A DNA stretch of 64,000 nucleotides. Source: Actinomycetota bacterium. Lineage in GTDB: Bacteria > Actinomycetota > Actinomycetes > Nanopelagicales > Nanopelagicaceae. The DNA lies in assembly GCA_009699575.1 (NCBI GenBank), contig WLNY01000005.1, positions 23,280 to 87,279 on the forward strand, written 5' to 3'. Position numbers and translations under genes: made by a program. Position 1 is the stretch's first letter. Every line of letters begins with the position of its first letter. Under the pieces are notes generated by a model. That model searched no databases. It had not been told where the DNA came from and saw only the letters and a list, made by a program, of their open reading frames with translations. Below, piece after piece: positions 62,635 to 64,000 of this stretch.

Positions 62635-62994
62635 CTATAAACGGGTTATTTCGAAGGCTTCTATTTGCCAGCGACTGGCAACACCATGGGCTCCCTGCCA
62701 AAATCGACGATGAACAGGGCCGTCAATCTGTACCCAATCGCTATCCTTTAGGCTCAGCGCTCTCTTGCGCAGCCTATAACTCCATGCAGCGATATCGAGA
62801 GTATCGACCCCAGAGCGACTGTCCGCACGTTCACCTTCGCGAGCGATAACCAGCCTTAACTCTACAATTCTATCGCCACTCGGAAGTACTTTCTCAGACG
62901 GTTGACCTGAGATTCGTCCCCTGAGGCACGCTTCGTTAAATGAATAATCTTCTTGCTCGACAGATATTTGAGTAATTACATTTTTCTTTGCCAT
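62635..62994 (-). CDS. Single-stranded DNA-binding protein family (OB fold), no acidic C-terminal tail
   Basis: NEACLRGRISGQPSEKVLPSGDRIVELRLVIAREGE...DTLDIAAWSYRLRKRALSLKDSDWVQIDGPVHRRFW; ends IEAFEITRL. Confidence 0.75.
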   Translation of the reverse strand: MAKKNVITQISVEQEDYSFNEACLRGRISGQPSEKVLPSGDRIVELRLVIAREGERADSRSGVDTLDIAAWSYRLRKRALSLKDSDWVQIDGPVHRRFWQGAHGVASRWQIEAFEITRL

Positions 62995-63082
62995 AAACAT
63001 TCCTCCCATAGTGATTGCGGGAGATAATTCTTGACACCTACGACATATTAATTACTACAGCAACTTTCATGTGGATAAGAAC

Positions 63083-64000
63083 CTACACAGACGAACGATC
63101 CAGCGCATCTGTCACTTCGTCCACATCTACCTGTGCGCATTTCGAAAACCATTCGCGCGCTTCAATAACTCTTCCCGCGGCGTGCAAAGCATCCGCATAT
63201 GCATATCTCAAACGAGGCGCCCATTCATCAGTTTCATTTTTGAGTTCCTTGCAAGTTAACGTGATAACAGCGGCATCTAACTCCCCCAAGTCACGCCGAG
63301 CACCGGCAGCGACTATTCGCATCTCAACTTCTTGTGCTTTATCCAGGCGAGAAACTTCAGGTGACCCGGCCAGCGCCAATGCCTTAAGAGGTTTGCCTAA
63401 CCCTCTCTCACAATCAGCCATCACGGGCCACGATGAAACGTCACCTGAGATTCTGTTTGCTGCGCGCAATTCTTTTAGTGCGATTTCGTAATGACCTGCT
63501 CGGTAAGCAGCGTACCCAGCGCTCTCGCGTACTACAGCAAGGCGACCGGCATGATGGGCTGCAGCTAAAGCGTGCTTATAGGAAAGTTCTGGATCCTCAT
63601 CCATGTGCATGTTTACACAGACCAGGTGTCGAGCGACCACTTTGGCATTTTCAGCGGAAAGACTCAACAGTTCAGCGCGAACAGTTTTTTCTAATTCTTC
63701 CCCTGTAACTTCCTCAGGAATGTCTGGTTCAAAAATACGTGGACGCAGTCGAGACATATCTCGCTCGATTGGCGCTGGGCGTGCACCACGAATATCTTGC
63801 CGAGGTGCTCCAGCTCTTGAAGCGCTGCCCGCTCTAGGCGCATTCGTACGATCTGATGAACTACTACGTGGACGCTGTGCAGATGAATCAGAAGAGGTGG
63901 TATTTCCACGCACTGGCCTAGCACTTCCAGAACGTGATGACGAAGGGCGTGATGACGAAGGGCGTGATGACGAAGGGCGTGATGACGAAGGGCGTGATGA
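63083..64000 (-). CDS. TPR-like repeat protein with low-complexity N-terminus, truncated by window end
   Basis: ALAAAHHAGRLAVVRESAGYAAYRAGHYEIALKELRAANRI; reading frame stays open upstream through PSSSR repeats to the edge. Confidence 0.75.
   Translation of the reverse strand, partial: SSRPSSSRPSSSRPSSSRPSSSRSGSARPVRGNTTSSDSSAQRPRSSSSDRTNAPRAGSASRAGAPRQDIRGARPAPIERDMSRLRPRIFEPDIPEEVTGEELEKTVRAELLSLSAENAKVVARHLVCVNMHMDEDPELSYKHALAAAHHAGRLAVVRESAGYAAYRAGHYEIALKELRAANRISGDVSSWPVMADCERGLGKPLKALALAGSPEVSRLDKAQEVEMRIVAAGARRDLGELDAAVITLTCKELKNETDEWAPRLRYAYADALHAAGRVIEAREWFSKCAQVDVDEVTDALDRSSV
63933..64000. repeat. 15-bp tandem repeat (CGTGATGACGAAGGG), at least 4.5 copies, running off the window
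   Basis: Identical units at 63933, 63948, 63963, 63978 and partial at 63993; in-frame PSSSR on minus strand. Confidence 0.97.

Noticed and set aside
63933-64000. Tandem repeats at the window end as a CRISPR array
   Set aside because: Contiguous 15-bp units without spacers, in frame with a coding sequence.

Overview
This 64 kb window is a dense bacterial chromosome segment from an actinobacterium. Gene content and order suggest a small, streamlined genome; resemblance to the freshwater acI/Nanopelagicales type is my inference, not shown by the sequence. It encodes about 70 proteins, one tRNA-Leu(GAG) and one clear FMN riboswitch. I saw no CRISPR array, prophage, transposon or other mobile element. 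Recognisable conserved actinobacterial blocks: pyrKDF/mihF-gmk/rpoZ/coaBC/metK/priA/def/fmt/rsmB/rpe; hisEG; the mshC neighbourhood; trmI/pafBC/tatAC/helY; gcvH/garA/ftsR/DUF151/merR/gcvP; and rluB/scpBA/parA/xerD/ald/pyrG/recN/nadK/tlyA. Main observations: (1) a 28-bp dif-like XerCD site at 41223-41250, overlapping the lnt stop codon, exactly where coding-strand bias flips, so the window probably spans the replication terminus; (2) an FMN riboswitch driving a lone RibM/PnuX-type riboflavin transporter where a riboflavin biosynthesis operon is expected; (3) trmI and pafB overlap where the Pup-proteasome genes usually sit; (4) an in-frame mIHF-guanylate kinase fusion; (5) an orphan ParA plus ribbon-helix-helix partner in the terminus region; (6) a coupled phosphatase/Zn-ribbon/kinase-like module next to mshC; (7) convergent genes with touching or overlapping stop codons; (8) several structured or repeat-bearing non-coding stretches. 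All calls come from reading the sequence and translations; no database search or folding was run.
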